From Bdellovibrionales bacterium RIFOXYC1_FULL_37_79 (lineage in GTDB: Bacteria; Bdellovibrionota; Bacteriovoracia; Bacteriovoracales; Bacteriovoracaceae), in the NCBI GenBank assembly GCA_001770015.1, contig MEQB01000013.1, forward strand, positions 1 to 58,371: 58,371 nt of DNA. The letters are read 5' to 3'. The notes beneath the pieces are model-generated. The model ran no database searches and was not told where the DNA came from. It saw nothing but the letters and a program-made list of their open reading frames with translations. The number at the start of each line of letters is the position of its first letter. The first letter of the stretch is position 1. Of this stretch, positions 34,012-43,358 are shown one piece after another. The translations under genes and the position numbers were made by a program.

Positions 34012-35982
34012 ATGAGTGAAAGAAAAGGTTCAATTTCCGTTAAAACCGCTGACATTTTTCCCATCATCAAAAAATGGCTTTATTCCGAACACGATATTTT
34101 CCTAAGGGAGTTGGTGGCCAATGCCACGGATGCCATTACCAAAAGATCAACCCTGGCCCGAACTCAAAACATTGAAATTCCTGAAGGAAAAATCATTATC
34201 GATATTGATAAAAAAAGTGGGATGATCAAAATTCATGATAACGGCATCGGTATGACAGAAGAGGAAGTGGAAAAATATATTGCCCAGCTGGCCTTTTCGG
34301 GTGCTGAAGAATTTGTCAAACAAATGAAAGGTGTCGAGGATGCTAACAAATTTGACATCATCGGGAAATTCGGTCTGGGATTTTATTCATCTTTCATGGT
34401 GGCGAAAAAAGTGGAGATTGATTCACTGAGTGCCTCCGAAAATGCCACCGCCACCAAATGGATCTGTGATGGTGATACCGAATATGTGTTTGGCACATCC
34501 GATCGACAATCAATTGGAACCACCATCACCTTGCATGTGAATGACGATGGAAAAGAATATCTGGATGATTACAAGGTCAACTCCTCCCTTCGCAAATTTT
34601 GTGATTTCATGCCTTATCCCATCACCGTATATGACCTGGAAAAAATTGAAAAGGAAGAAAAAGATAATGCCAAGAAAAAGGAAGAAGAAAAATACTCTTA
34701 CTACAAAAAAGGCACTCTCATCAACGAAACCATTCCACTTTGGAAAAAAAATACCAATGACTTGAAAGATGAAGATTATCTGGATTTCTTCAAGAAACTT
34801 TATCCCATGGAAAAAGATCCGCTCTTTTGGATTCATCTGAAAGTTGATCATCCTTTCACTCTGGAAGGTATCCTTTATTTTCCCAAATTGAACCTAAATA
34901 AACCTTTTAACGAATCCAATATCAAACTTTATTGTAAACAGGTTTTTGTTTCCGATAATGTAAAAAATATTATTCCAGAATTTTTATCCCTTCTCAAGGG
35001 AGTGATTGACTCACCCGATATTCCTCTTAACGTATCCAGGTCCTCTCTGCAAGGCGATCCCAATATCAAAAAGATTTCCAACTATGTTATTAAAAAGGTG
35101 GCCGAATCCCTTAAAAAACTCTTCAAAAATGACCGGCCCAAATATGAAAAAATCTGGGAAGATATTGGTATCTTTGTAAAATATGGTTGTATTTCCGATT
35201 CAAAATTTGACGAACTGCTACGGGAAATGGTGATTTTCAAAGCTTTGGATAACAAGTATCTCACCCTTAACGAATACATCGAAAGCATTCCCGATAAATA
35301 CAAGGATAAATTAAAAGAAAAGATCCTGTATGCAATCAAGGATAAGTGCGACAACAGTTTAAGGGCCCAATTATGGGATGAACAAATCAATAGCGTTTTA
35401 ACCGATGAACATATTGATCCCCATTTCATGCAACATGCAGAGATGAAATCCCTTAAAGATCAAAAAATACACTTTTGCTCGGTCGATTCTGAAATTGAAA
35501 ATATTTTAACTGCCGAAACCAATGGCCCGGAGGATCTGAAAATCAAGGATCTTTTTATTGATATCTTGGCACCCAAAAAAGAAACGACCACCGAAAATCC
35601 CGACCCTGCCAACCTTCCAGTGGAAGAGATCAATAATTCTTTGAATATCGAAATTGTAAAACTTAAAAACCATCAATCTCCGGCTTTTTTTAAAATTGAT
35701 GAACAAATGAAAAGATATCGCAATATGATCCAGGCCATGGGACAAAATGACAGTGTTTTCCCGGTGAAAAAAACCTTGGTCATCAATCCCAACAATCCCT
35801 TGGTAAAAAACACCCTAAGAATATGGGAAAATGGGAAAAATAAAAACCTGGTGGAAAAACTTTGTCACCACGTCGAAGACCTGGCATCCATCTCATCGGA
35901 AGGACTAAAAGATAGTGAAAAAGAAGGATTTGTCAAAAGATCCCAAGAACTTATTTCCGAACTTTCCAATCATTTAGTATAA
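34012..35982 (+). CDS. htpG: Hsp90 chaperone HtpG
   Basis: Bacterial Hsp90 of 656 aa. The GHKL ATPase domain has FLRELVANATDA, IHDNGIGMTEEEV and GKFGLGFYSSF. The middle domain has VNVSRSSLQGD (as LNVSRSSLQGD). The C-terminal dimerisation domain follows. A Lys/Glu linker (residues ~215-225) joins the N and middle domains. It acts as a cytoplasmic foldase, expected to be heat-inducible (see the promoter upstream). Neighbours are convergent with dksA. Confidence 0.95.
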   Translation: MSERKGSISVKTADIFPIIKKWLYSEHDIFLRELVANATDAITKRSTLARTQNIEIPEGKIIIDIDKKSGMIKIHDNGIGMTEEEVEKYIAQLAFSGAEEFVKQMKGVEDANKFDIIGKFGLGFYSSFMVAKKVEIDSLSASENATATKWICDGDTEYVFGTSDRQSIGTTITLHVNDDGKEYLDDYKVNSSLRKFCDFMPYPITVYDLEKIEKEEKDNAKKKEEEKYSYYKKGTLINETIPLWKKNTNDLKDEDYLDFFKKLYPMEKDPLFWIHLKVDHPFTLEGILYFPKLNLNKPFNESNIKLYCKQVFVSDNVKNIIPEFLSLLKGVIDSPDIPLNVSRSSLQGDPNIKKISNYVIKKVAESLKKLFKNDRPKYEKIWEDIGIFVKYGCISDSKFDELLREMVIFKALDNKYLTLNEYIESIPDKYKDKLKEKILYAIKDKCDNSLRAQLWDEQINSVLTDEHIDPHFMQHAEMKSLKDQKIHFCSVDSEIENILTAETNGPEDLKIKDLFIDILAPKKETTTENPDPANLPVEEINNSLNIEIVKLKNHQSPAFFKIDEQMKRYRNMIQAMGQNDSVFPVKKTLVINPNNPLVKNTLRIWENGKNKNLVEKLCHHVEDLASISSEGLKDSEKEGFVKRSQELISELSNHLV

Positions 35983-35983
35983 T

Positions 35984-36006
35984 TATCGGGCCCAAGAGGC
36001 CCGATA
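35984..36006. terminator. Hairpin between convergent htpG and dksA
   Basis: TATCGGGCC (35984-35992) pairs perfectly with GGCCCGATA (35998-36006), loop CAAGA. There is no U-tract on either strand, so it is not a canonical terminator, but its place between convergent genes suggests a transcript-end structure. Confidence 0.5.
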
Positions 36007-36030
36007 AAATGGTCATCTAATAATCCCCTC

Positions 36031-36519
36031 TCAATTATACTGAACGTTTTGTTCGTCAATACGTTTGCGATTAAACTTTAAAATTTTCTCATCCAAAAAT
36101 TCGTCCTCACTTTTGGTCAAATCAAGGACATTATTATTTATAATTTCCCTACCGAGAGTATGAGAGCGCTTGTTATAAAGGACTTGCACTTCTTCTTTTT
36201 CTTCCTGCTCTTTACATTTTATACAAAGATTGGCAGTTGGACGGGCAATCAGGCGTTTGGATTCAATTTCCTCTCCGCACTCAAGACAGGTACCAAATTC
36301 GCCTTCGTCAATTTTTTGCAAGGCTTCGTTAATCCTATTAATGAAAAGTTCTTTTCTTTTTCTCAATTTAATGGCCAAGGTATTATCTCTTTCAAATATC
36401 AAAAGATCCACTTCATCCCCTTTTGAACTGTTCAATTCTTCTTGCATTCCCTCGAGATTGTACTTTTCAAGCATGAGATTAAAAAGATTTTTAAATTTCA
36501 TAAGTTTCTCTTTTTGCAT
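36031..36519 (-). CDS. dksA: DksA/TraR family RNA polymerase-binding protein
   Basis: A 162-aa DksA-like protein. A coiled-coil (residues ~1-100) precedes a C4-type zinc finger (CLECGEEIESKRLIARPTANLCIKC), which sits below the coiled-coil tip in DksA. It binds the RNA polymerase secondary channel and amplifies ppGpp signals. The ATG at 36519 has a strong AAGGAGT at 4-nt spacing. A frame 22 codons longer is not supported. It may be one of several paralogues in the genome. Confidence 0.87.
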   Translation of the reverse strand: MQKEKLMKFKNLFNLMLEKYNLEGMQEELNSSKGDEVDLLIFERDNTLAIKLRKRKELFINRINEALQKIDEGEFGTCLECGEEIESKRLIARPTANLCIKCKEQEEKEEVQVLYNKRSHTLGREIINNNVLDLTKSEDEFLDEKILKFNRKRIDEQNVQYN

Positions 36520-36933
36520 GTCAACTCCTTTTGCTGTTTCCTTCGGTTCGTCCATTTTCCGAAGTCTCAAGGAAATCGTTTCCATCCTAGAAGTTCATTC
36601 CTTTAATAAAACGCCTTAAGGCCTTCATGGCCTTATTCGTTTTAGATAAATACTTTGATGCGAAAGCAGTGCCAAAATAAAGTTGTCACTTTTCACAAAT
36701 TTAGACATTTATCAAGATTTTAAGGGTCATTCTGACATTACCGCCCTGTGCCATAAAGACTTCTTTTTTCAACTGGCCTAGGATAATGGGGTTGAAATCT
36801 ACCTATCTGTTCGAAATCATTATAATTTACTCAAACAAAATTGAAGTGTTATGTTGATCAGAATTTAATCTATTGATAAAGAAAGATTATTTTGTATTCC
36901 ATTCCCATTCTTGTGATCCAGTTAAAAACGGAT
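36520..36933. other. Intergenic stretch, no gene recognised
   Basis: About 400 nt between the dksA start and the antitoxin gene. It contains the dksA ribosome site, overlapping palindromes around AAGGCC-loop-GGCCTT (36618-36634), and otherwise AT-rich sequence. I see no conserved ORF or RNA structure. Confidence 0.6.
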
Positions 36934-37251
36934 TTAAGCTGCCGGTCTAATTTCTACAAGATACTTAAGTCCTGCTGCTTGTAGGGATTCTTCAATAGAA
37001 AGACGAACCAGAAGAGACGGGGGCACTTTTATAATCTTGGCAATTTCTTGTGCTTTCTTGGGACTAACTCCTTTACGTCCCTTTTCTATATCGCATAGAT
37101 TGGCCACTGAAAGTCCAACCAATTTCCCAAATTCCTTAAGGCTCATTTCTTCAGTAAGTCTCCAAGTCCGAAGAAATTCACCAACTTTAATTTTGCCAAG
37201 TCGAACATCCAAATTTTTTGATCCGTAAGTTTTGTTTTTTTTAGTATTCAT
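36934..37251 (-). CDS. XRE/HigA-type antitoxin
   Basis: A 105-aa Cro/C1 helix-turn-helix protein. The HTH is MSLKEFGKLVGLSVANLCDIEKGRKGVSP. It follows the broken toxin coding region on the same strand, with its ATG lying inside the toxin's stop region (CATGAATACTAA). That is the classic toxin-first higBA-type arrangement. It probably represses its own promoter. The toxin partner is disrupted, so the antitoxin may persist as a free regulator. Confidence 0.8.
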   Translation of the reverse strand: MNTKKNKTYGSKNLDVRLGKIKVGEFLRTWRLTEEMSLKEFGKLVGLSVANLCDIEKGRKGVSPKKAQEIAKIIKVPPSLLVRLSIEESLQAAGLKYLVEIRPAA

Positions 37252-37500
37252 GTTTAATTATCTCCAATATTTCTATTAACTCAACATGTCCACCATGAAC
37301 TTCTCTATACATCTTCTAACTTCTCTAACACCATTCTCTTCCACAAGATTGACCCAGATTCTAAATTTTCTAACAATTAGTTCGGGAACACGGTCTAATT
37401 GCTTTTCAACAAACTTATTCCAAAATATGTTTGTCACAGGCACCTCATTACTGCCACGAGCAGTATATAATGACAAATTATTAATAGCAAGATATACCAA
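37241..37500 (-). pseudogene. Decayed RelE/HigB-like toxin
   Basis: The 5' frame reads FVEKQLDRVPELIVRKF..WVNLVEENGVREVRR, which fits the N-terminal half of HigB/RelE toxins. It then runs out of frame and stops early. The other frame reads YREVHGGHVELIEILEIIKHEY, which fits the family C-terminus ending in KHEY, and its TAA (37241-37243) overlaps the antitoxin start. The usual centre (GYHDEPLKG..GQRSIRLS..YRA) is absent, so about 30 residues were deleted with a frameshift. The toxin should be inactive. Confidence 0.8.
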
Positions 37501-37722
37501 AGAAATTACCTATCTATTTAATAACGGATAGGTAACTGGCTAATATTTCAACTTCGAAAGCTGACTGAATTAAAGAAATAGGAATGCTCATGCTGACAAA
37601 GCTAAGGCTTAAGTGTCTGCCTATACCGTAAAGCCAAGCAATTATTACAGTGCATCATTTTATTGTTTCACTGCGTTATATTCCATGGTATATAACTAAA
37701 CGTACAATTTTTTGGAGAATTC

Positions 37723-38445
37723 ATGCGACTGGTTTATCTACTAATGTTCTTAATTATTTTTTCCAGTTATGGAAGCGATGACTTTCTGTCGGCCATCGAC
37801 TCAGAAAATACAATCTATCCTGTCTCTGCAATAAATGACCAAACCATCAATTGTTTGCAGTTGAGTTATGATGTAAAGATCGCAAGAGTTCTAAAATATA
37901 TAAATAACAAGGGCGAATTTATCTTATCAGAGAAACAAGATGTTTCTGAAAGTTTGGAAAGAATCAATCAAAAATTTAAACAAGACGAATTATCATTCAA
38001 ACTGGAAACTGGTTTTTCAGTGGGAATGAGCACGCTGGTCGTTTACCTTCGACGAAAAAATATATTTTCTCTGGCAAAAAATATGGGAATCAAAACAGGA
38101 CAAGTGGCAACCTCTATCTCGAGCGGTATAACTAACCACCCTGCGCTGGGACTTGGCCTCACTTTTTTAAGTGCCTTAACTTTTACCTATTTTTACAAAT
38201 CAGAATTATCCGATGGCACCCTACTCACTCATTATATAAACCACCTAGAGAATTTTTTAGAACAACCGCAAGATGTTCAAGTTGATTTTATAATCAACTG
38301 CCAAAAAATTGATCAAAGGATTGAACTTTGCAATCACTTGGAACAAAAAATAATTGCGCTCAATCAATTTATAACAGCAGCGATAGATCAAAAAATTGAA
38401 CAGGATAATTTAGAGAGATTAATGAAAAGAATTGATAATGAATAA
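37723..38445 (+). CDS. Hypothetical secreted/membrane protein, 240 aa
   Basis: Signal peptide at residues 1-17 and a second hydrophobic segment near 145-165 (GLGLTFLSALTFTYFY). The rest is helical, with two Cys in the mature part. No family recognised. GGAG precedes the ATG. The next gene starts 13 nt downstream and also encodes a secreted protein, so the pair probably works together. Confidence 0.75.
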   Translation: MRLVYLLMFLIIFSSYGSDDFLSAIDSENTIYPVSAINDQTINCLQLSYDVKIARVLKYINNKGEFILSEKQDVSESLERINQKFKQDELSFKLETGFSVGMSTLVVYLRRKNIFSLAKNMGIKTGQVATSISSGITNHPALGLGLTFLSALTFTYFYKSELSDGTLLTHYINHLENFLEQPQDVQVDFIINCQKIDQRIELCNHLEQKIIALNQFITAAIDQKIEQDNLERLMKRIDNE

Positions 38446-38458
38446 AAAAAGAGGAATT

Positions 38459-40909
38459 ATGAAAAGATTGATTTGGTTATCCCTTGCTTTAATTGCGCTT
38501 ACCGGCCACTTAAGTGCATTTGCCGACACCAGCTACGATAATCTTGATGAATATTACAAGGAGTCTGTGTCAAGCGAAAATCGTTATAACACCTTTAATG
38601 ATGTACTATCGAAAGATTTTGAAAGAATCTATCTAGAAGATACTCCCCTTAATAAGATTTATGCCATTAGACTGCTTTTAAACAGCCCTGAGTATTTTAC
38701 CCAAGGAATCACCTATCTAAATCAAATAATTATAAGAGGTGGATTCACTCCTTCGGCCCAAAGAAATTTGGAAGATGCTGCCCAAATATTAAGATTATGC
38801 GACCCCATGTCAGTAAAACATTGGTTTAACGTCGTGACTGGCCAATCCACCATTGTCGAAAAAAGAGCATTCATCGTCGCCCAATATTTTCTAAACGAAG
38901 CAATTATGAATTCCAGAGTCAGACTTAACATCTCAAACCGCAACGAAAAAAAATTTGTAGAAGACCTTTTCACAAGCTATCTTTTCCCGCTCCCTCACAT
39001 CGACACCAAAATCAACATTATCTATCCCAAAAAAGAGGAATATGCTTTTAGTAAATGGCAATTGGTTGAATCAATCCTGGTGAATGACCTCATGCTAAAC
39101 CCTGCTGATGTTGAAAAATTAAAAGTCATTAGAGGCCAAAGTGATTTCATGAAAAGATTTAAAACTCTTGTGCTTGAGCATTTGGGAATGGCAATTGATC
39201 AAGGAACTTTTGAGGAGGAACTTCCCCAATTATTAAGCGAAGCAGGAATCAACGTTGAAAAAAATAATGATCCCTCTAACAAAGGTTTGGTGACTGATAC
39301 TGTAGGCGCACTGAGTGGAGTGGTACTGACTCCAGAACAAATAAAACAACTTTATAAACTGCTATATGGTCTTTACAAGGGATTTGTTGAAGAAGACAAC
39401 ATCCCCATCGAAGCTTATAACGATACCGTCCGTCTATCACTCCTTATGCAATTAATTGCTGACCCCGGCACCGTAGCAGTTGATCCACAACTTAGGGCCT
39501 TTGCTGAAAAAATAAAAGTTGAAATCTCTCTGGGAACCGAAGACCTAACGGCCTTTAAAGAACTTTATCAGGCCATCCAAGGACTCGCTAATCAAGAAAA
39601 ATTAGAATCCTGCGCATCCATACGCCAGAATCGTGAAGCCGTATTTAATCTTGAATGTCTCTACAAGCGTAGTCAAACAAGTCTTGGCATGAATCGCAAA
39701 TCCATCAATGAAATAGTAATAGGCATGGGAAAAAAAGATGACCAGAGTAATGATTTAAGCGATGTGAGTGAACCGATAGTCAGACTGGTGACAAGTATTG
39801 GCGGAGAAGACCTGGAAAGGTCAAGAGTTTTCATTATGCTCGCTAAACTGCATGTCATTAAAAGAGTTGGCGATCCTATCATCACCCATTATCCTTCAAA
39901 ATTATGGAATTTTTTAGTGCAATTATCAGAAAAGGGAAATACCAAATTTGGTAAATCTCTTGGAGGTTTGGCAAAGACATTTGATGAAACGGCGGTAAAG
40001 TTAGCTTTTTCTAAATTGCACACCATTTATGATACGGTGACCATCCCGGAAAGAGCAATTTACGCCAAATACCGTAATTTTATTTACGCCAAATACCGTA
40101 ATTTTATTGATCAAAGAACCCTGGCAAAACGATTTGATTACTATCACAAAAATCTTGAATCGATTACAAAAATGAATAATGAGCTAAAAAAAGCAAATAA
40201 ACCGACACTGCCACTGGGCCCCACCAGCCCATTCACTCCGCCGTTGACCAGATTAGAACAGATTTTAAACAAGGTCATTATCATGACCGCTATCGCTGAA
40301 GTGGCTTCCATTATCAGCGACATGTATAGACTTGATAAGATGAGCGACAAGTTGGACTCTGTTGCCACACACGGTGGTCGTTGGACAAGCCTGGCACTTT
40401 ATCTTAAACCTAGTTCCGGAACAGTTTTAGCAACCTGGGATATGCTTGCATCCACTGCAAAATTGCTTGGCATGAAAAATACCCTTTATTCGCACGACTT
40501 GTTCACTGGGGCTTTTAATTATGTGTTTGCCTGGGCAAATGGTGTCCGCAATCCTACCGAATTAAAACTGCAAGAAGTTGAACAAAGCTATAAAATCCCT
40601 TTGGATCCTATTACCCTTGAAAATGTCGTTAATCAGCTTGATGATAATAACATCAATTTAAATAGCATCCTTATGGAGGCCACTAACCAGACAGTTCAGG
40701 GGGTTGGGCGTTTGATTGCAGGTATCTATTTTGGACACAGAGTGGTCAATGAAAATAAAGTAGATAGATATCTGACTGACACTTTTGGAAAAAGAATCGG
40801 AACTTATATAAAAAATCATGAAGATTTCATGGTCTCTTATGGAACAACTATCAAAGAAGCTGCGAAAAAATACAAACCCATCACAATCGAACCGGAATTA
40901 CCCGAGTAA
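38459..40909 (+). CDS. Large secreted protein of unknown function, 816 aa
   Basis: Signal peptide (residues 1-22, cut near AFA). The rest is helical without recognised domain. The start at 38459 follows GAGG. A nine-codon upstream extension has no ribosome site and would bury the signal. Residues about 534-549 are an exact two-fold 8-residue duplication (IYAKYRNF), matching a 24-bp tandem repeat. Cotranscribed with the preceding secreted protein. Confidence 0.75.
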   Translation: MKRLIWLSLALIALTGHLSAFADTSYDNLDEYYKESVSSENRYNTFNDVLSKDFERIYLEDTPLNKIYAIRLLLNSPEYFTQGITYLNQIIIRGGFTPSAQRNLEDAAQILRLCDPMSVKHWFNVVTGQSTIVEKRAFIVAQYFLNEAIMNSRVRLNISNRNEKKFVEDLFTSYLFPLPHIDTKINIIYPKKEEYAFSKWQLVESILVNDLMLNPADVEKLKVIRGQSDFMKRFKTLVLEHLGMAIDQGTFEEELPQLLSEAGINVEKNNDPSNKGLVTDTVGALSGVVLTPEQIKQLYKLLYGLYKGFVEEDNIPIEAYNDTVRLSLLMQLIADPGTVAVDPQLRAFAEKIKVEISLGTEDLTAFKELYQAIQGLANQEKLESCASIRQNREAVFNLECLYKRSQTSLGMNRKSINEIVIGMGKKDDQSNDLSDVSEPIVRLVTSIGGEDLERSRVFIMLAKLHVIKRVGDPIITHYPSKLWNFLVQLSEKGNTKFGKSLGGLAKTFDETAVKLAFSKLHTIYDTVTIPERAIYAKYRNFIYAKYRNFIDQRTLAKRFDYYHKNLESITKMNNELKKANKPTLPLGPTSPFTPPLTRLEQILNKVIIMTAIAEVASIISDMYRLDKMSDKLDSVATHGGRWTSLALYLKPSSGTVLATWDMLASTAKLLGMKNTLYSHDLFTGAFNYVFAWANGVRNPTELKLQEVEQSYKIPLDPITLENVVNQLDDNNINLNSILMEATNQTVQGVGRLIAGIYFGHRVVNENKVDRYLTDTFGKRIGTYIKNHEDFMVSYGTTIKEAAKKYKPITIEPELPE
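40058..40105 (+). repeat. Exact 24-bp tandem duplication in coding sequence
   Basis: Two identical 24-nt units (40058-40081 and 40082-40105) encode IYAKYRNF twice and keep the frame. Perfect identity indicates a recent slippage-type event. Confidence 0.95.
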
Positions 40910-40923
40910 TACACCCGGGTAAT
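40897..40923 (+). terminator. Weak hairpin at the end of the secreted-protein operon
   Basis: ATTACCCG (40897-40904) and CGGGTAAT (40916-40923) form a perfect 8-bp stem spanning the stop codon. Only a short T-rich tail follows, so termination is likely but unproven. Confidence 0.45.
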
Positions 40924-41015
40924 TCTTAGTAATTGGTTCAAGCAGAAATTACATACCAATTTCAGCCATTTTGGCCTAAAATTAAGGTTATATTTTAATC
41001 ACCAACGAGAAATTC

Positions 41016-42821
41016 ATGGACATGGAATTTTTAGGATCACTCGTAGAAGAAATTGATGATATTCTACCGCAATTAAAAGCACCGGTTTTGGAACTACAAA
41101 AGCAGGTAAACAATCCAAAATATTTTGCCAGGTTTGGACAGATCATTGATCGTCTGTTTGGCACCTGTTCCATGCTCGATTTAAATTATTTTGCTGAATA
41201 CTTTGGCATGATGAAAGACATCTGTTATAAATCCCGTTTTTTAGATGAGGAAGCAGGCCAACAGGCAGTCCTTACATTAATGAAAAAATGCATCTATATT
41301 CTCGGAAGGCTAAAAGAATCCATCTCAAACGAAGAAAAAACCATCGCCCTGATGGAAGAAGTTGCCAAGGAACTTAAAAATGCCAGCACGGTCAAAGAAA
41401 ATTACCTCTATGCTATAAGACATGGAAGCGTTTCCATTGATCCCAACGAAGACATTATTATTATCTTTGAAAAGTTTAAAAAAATGAGTGATTTGGTCAT
41501 GGAATCGGAGCATCTCATGACCCCGACCCCCTTGTTTGCCAGTTCCCTGCTAAGTTTTCACAAAAAACTGGAAAATCCCGACTATAAAATTACTGCCATA
41601 CTGATCGATGCTTCTCTGGATAAAGAAATCTGGCTCCCCCTTTTAGAGGTCGTCCGCACCCTTCGTCCAGGTATTCCGATTGGATTGGTATCAGGTTTGC
41701 CGGAATCCTTCAAAACCATGGATTTAAAAAAGATTGGTGTCACCAACGTTTTTAAATATCCAGCCTCCTTTGAGACTCTCCAACAATATGCCGTCAGTAT
41801 CTTGAATGGGGAAATCAGTTTTGATAATCACGATTCTTCCCACGACACTGGACCTCTGACTGACAAAGACGACCACCCGATTGAACTTTCGAATTTTATC
41901 GAAATGCTGACCGCCAAGATCCACTTATGTGCCAAAAACCCTTTTGATATTTATGTTAAAGTGGGCAATAAAATGCTCAAATTTTCCCTGCAAAATGAAA
42001 AAATGACGAATGAGCAGATTCAAAATCACAAGAATAAAAACATCAAAAAATATTACGTCAAAAGAGACGACTATGAACAATATTTGAATGTGTGCAAACA
42101 GGAAGTGGCCCGTATTACCAGCGACAAATCCATTGATTTTGGCAGCAAAATATCCAAAACCGCCAGTCTGGGAGCCGAAACTTATTCATATATCAAACAT
42201 TGTGGTATTGATAAAAGAACCATTAATGAGGCCAACGGTTTTGTGGAAAATGTGTCCAATAGCCTAAATGGTGTCTTAAAAGATGGTAAAAATTTAAAAA
42301 ACCCGGAATTTATCAAATCCTTTATGAAAGATTTGGCCGGCCAGGAACATGCAGTTTCGGTGGCCATGCTCACCGGTCTTTTCCTGGAATCCCTGGAGGC
42401 CGAAGATGACATTCGGGACCAGATCATTCTTTCGGCCTTTTTACATGATATCGGACTGCATGATGCCAGTGAGAAGATCAAATCGGAAAATGAAGATGAA
42501 ATGAATGATGAAGAAAAAGAAATCTTTTATAACCACCCCCTCAAAGGAGTGGAGCTATTAAAAAATCTAGGGCTTAAAAATGTTCTCCTTGATGCCATCG
42601 AACGTCACCACATGCGGCTGGACGGACATGGTTTTCCCCGCTGGGAAAAAGGCAGTGTGAACAAAGTCAATCATATCGCAGAGGTGATTGGCCTTTCAGA
42701 AGAATTAAGTCACTGGATAACCCGTGCCAGTAGTGATGAATCCATCAATCCGCTTTCGATGGTAAAAAAAGAATATTTCTCAGAAAAAATTCAAAAGGCT
42801 TTTTTAAAAATATTTATTTAA
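41016..42821 (+). CDS. HD-GYP-type signalling protein with receiver-like domain
   Basis: A 601-aa protein. Residues 1-100 are a helical bundle, perhaps Hpt-like. Residues 190-265 look like a degenerate receiver fold (ITAILIDAS, GIPIGLVSGLP, VFKYPASFETLQQYA) without a clear phospho-Asp site. Residues 440-570 are an HD-GYP-like phosphodiesterase: H445, HD 477-478 (HDIG), H507 (HPLKG), H531-H532 and GHGFP 537-541 as the GYP variant. It probably hydrolyses cyclic di-GMP, or binds it. It overlaps the 3' end of the convergent FliG-C gene. Confidence 0.8.
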   Translation: MDMEFLGSLVEEIDDILPQLKAPVLELQKQVNNPKYFARFGQIIDRLFGTCSMLDLNYFAEYFGMMKDICYKSRFLDEEAGQQAVLTLMKKCIYILGRLKESISNEEKTIALMEEVAKELKNASTVKENYLYAIRHGSVSIDPNEDIIIIFEKFKKMSDLVMESEHLMTPTPLFASSLLSFHKKLENPDYKITAILIDASLDKEIWLPLLEVVRTLRPGIPIGLVSGLPESFKTMDLKKIGVTNVFKYPASFETLQQYAVSILNGEISFDNHDSSHDTGPLTDKDDHPIELSNFIEMLTAKIHLCAKNPFDIYVKVGNKMLKFSLQNEKMTNEQIQNHKNKNIKKYYVKRDDYEQYLNVCKQEVARITSDKSIDFGSKISKTASLGAETYSYIKHCGIDKRTINEANGFVENVSNSLNGVLKDGKNLKNPEFIKSFMKDLAGQEHAVSVAMLTGLFLESLEAEDDIRDQIILSAFLHDIGLHDASEKIKSENEDEMNDEEKEIFYNHPLKGVELLKNLGLKNVLLDAIERHHMRLDGHGFPRWEKGSVNKVNHIAEVIGLSEELSHWITRASSDESINPLSMVKKEYFSEKIQKAFLKIFI

Positions 42822-43255
42822 ACATATTCTTCATTTTTTTGTGGATCAAGAATTAACTGGCCGGTTTCCACTTTTTTTCTTACCACTTCCATGATCTTTG
42901 CCCGGGCAGCTTCCACTTGACTTACCGGCACCAGCTTTTTATTCATAATATCCTCCAAATCCTTTTTCATGCCAGAAGAAATATTATTATAAAAATGGTT
43001 TTTCAATTCATCGCTGGAAGTTTTAAGCGCCAAGGCCAAATCGGCCAAACTCACTTCTTTTAAAAATTCTCCGATCATTTTACTCGTCATAAATTGAAGA
43101 TCCTCAAAGACCACTAAATTATTCTTTAATAAATCAAACATCTGAGGATCTTTTTTTTCAATATTTTGTAAAATCTTCTCCCTTTCTCCGGAGGTGAGTG
43201 TTTGCAATATTTTAACGGCTGCCCTAATTCCACCAAATTTATTACCTTTAAACAT
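42818..43255 (-). CDS. Stand-alone FliG C-terminal domain protein
   Basis: A 145-aa protein matching only the middle/C-terminal part of the flagellar rotor protein FliG: GGIRAAVKILQTL, LVVFEDL (FVFEDL in FliG), EVSLADLALALK and VSQVEAARAKIMEVVRKKVETGQL. Charged residues near the torque helix are mostly kept (KEV for REV, ELK for PLR). The N-terminal FliF-binding domain is absent. It may modulate the motor switch or be recruited for another role, such as gliding. No flagellar gene is nearby. The neighbour is a c-di-GMP-type protein, an interesting pairing. Confidence 0.82.
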   Translation of the reverse strand: MFKGNKFGGIRAAVKILQTLTSGEREKILQNIEKKDPQMFDLLKNNLVVFEDLQFMTSKMIGEFLKEVSLADLALALKTSSDELKNHFYNNISSGMKKDLEDIMNKKLVPVSQVEAARAKIMEVVRKKVETGQLILDPQKNEEYV

Positions 43256-43358
43256 AATCTACCTCACTTCTTATGCCATTATACCAACGTCCTTTTTAAA
43301 ATTGTAGGGAAAAAACTGATCATTTTAATTTTTCACCAAACTACGATAAAATCATATT

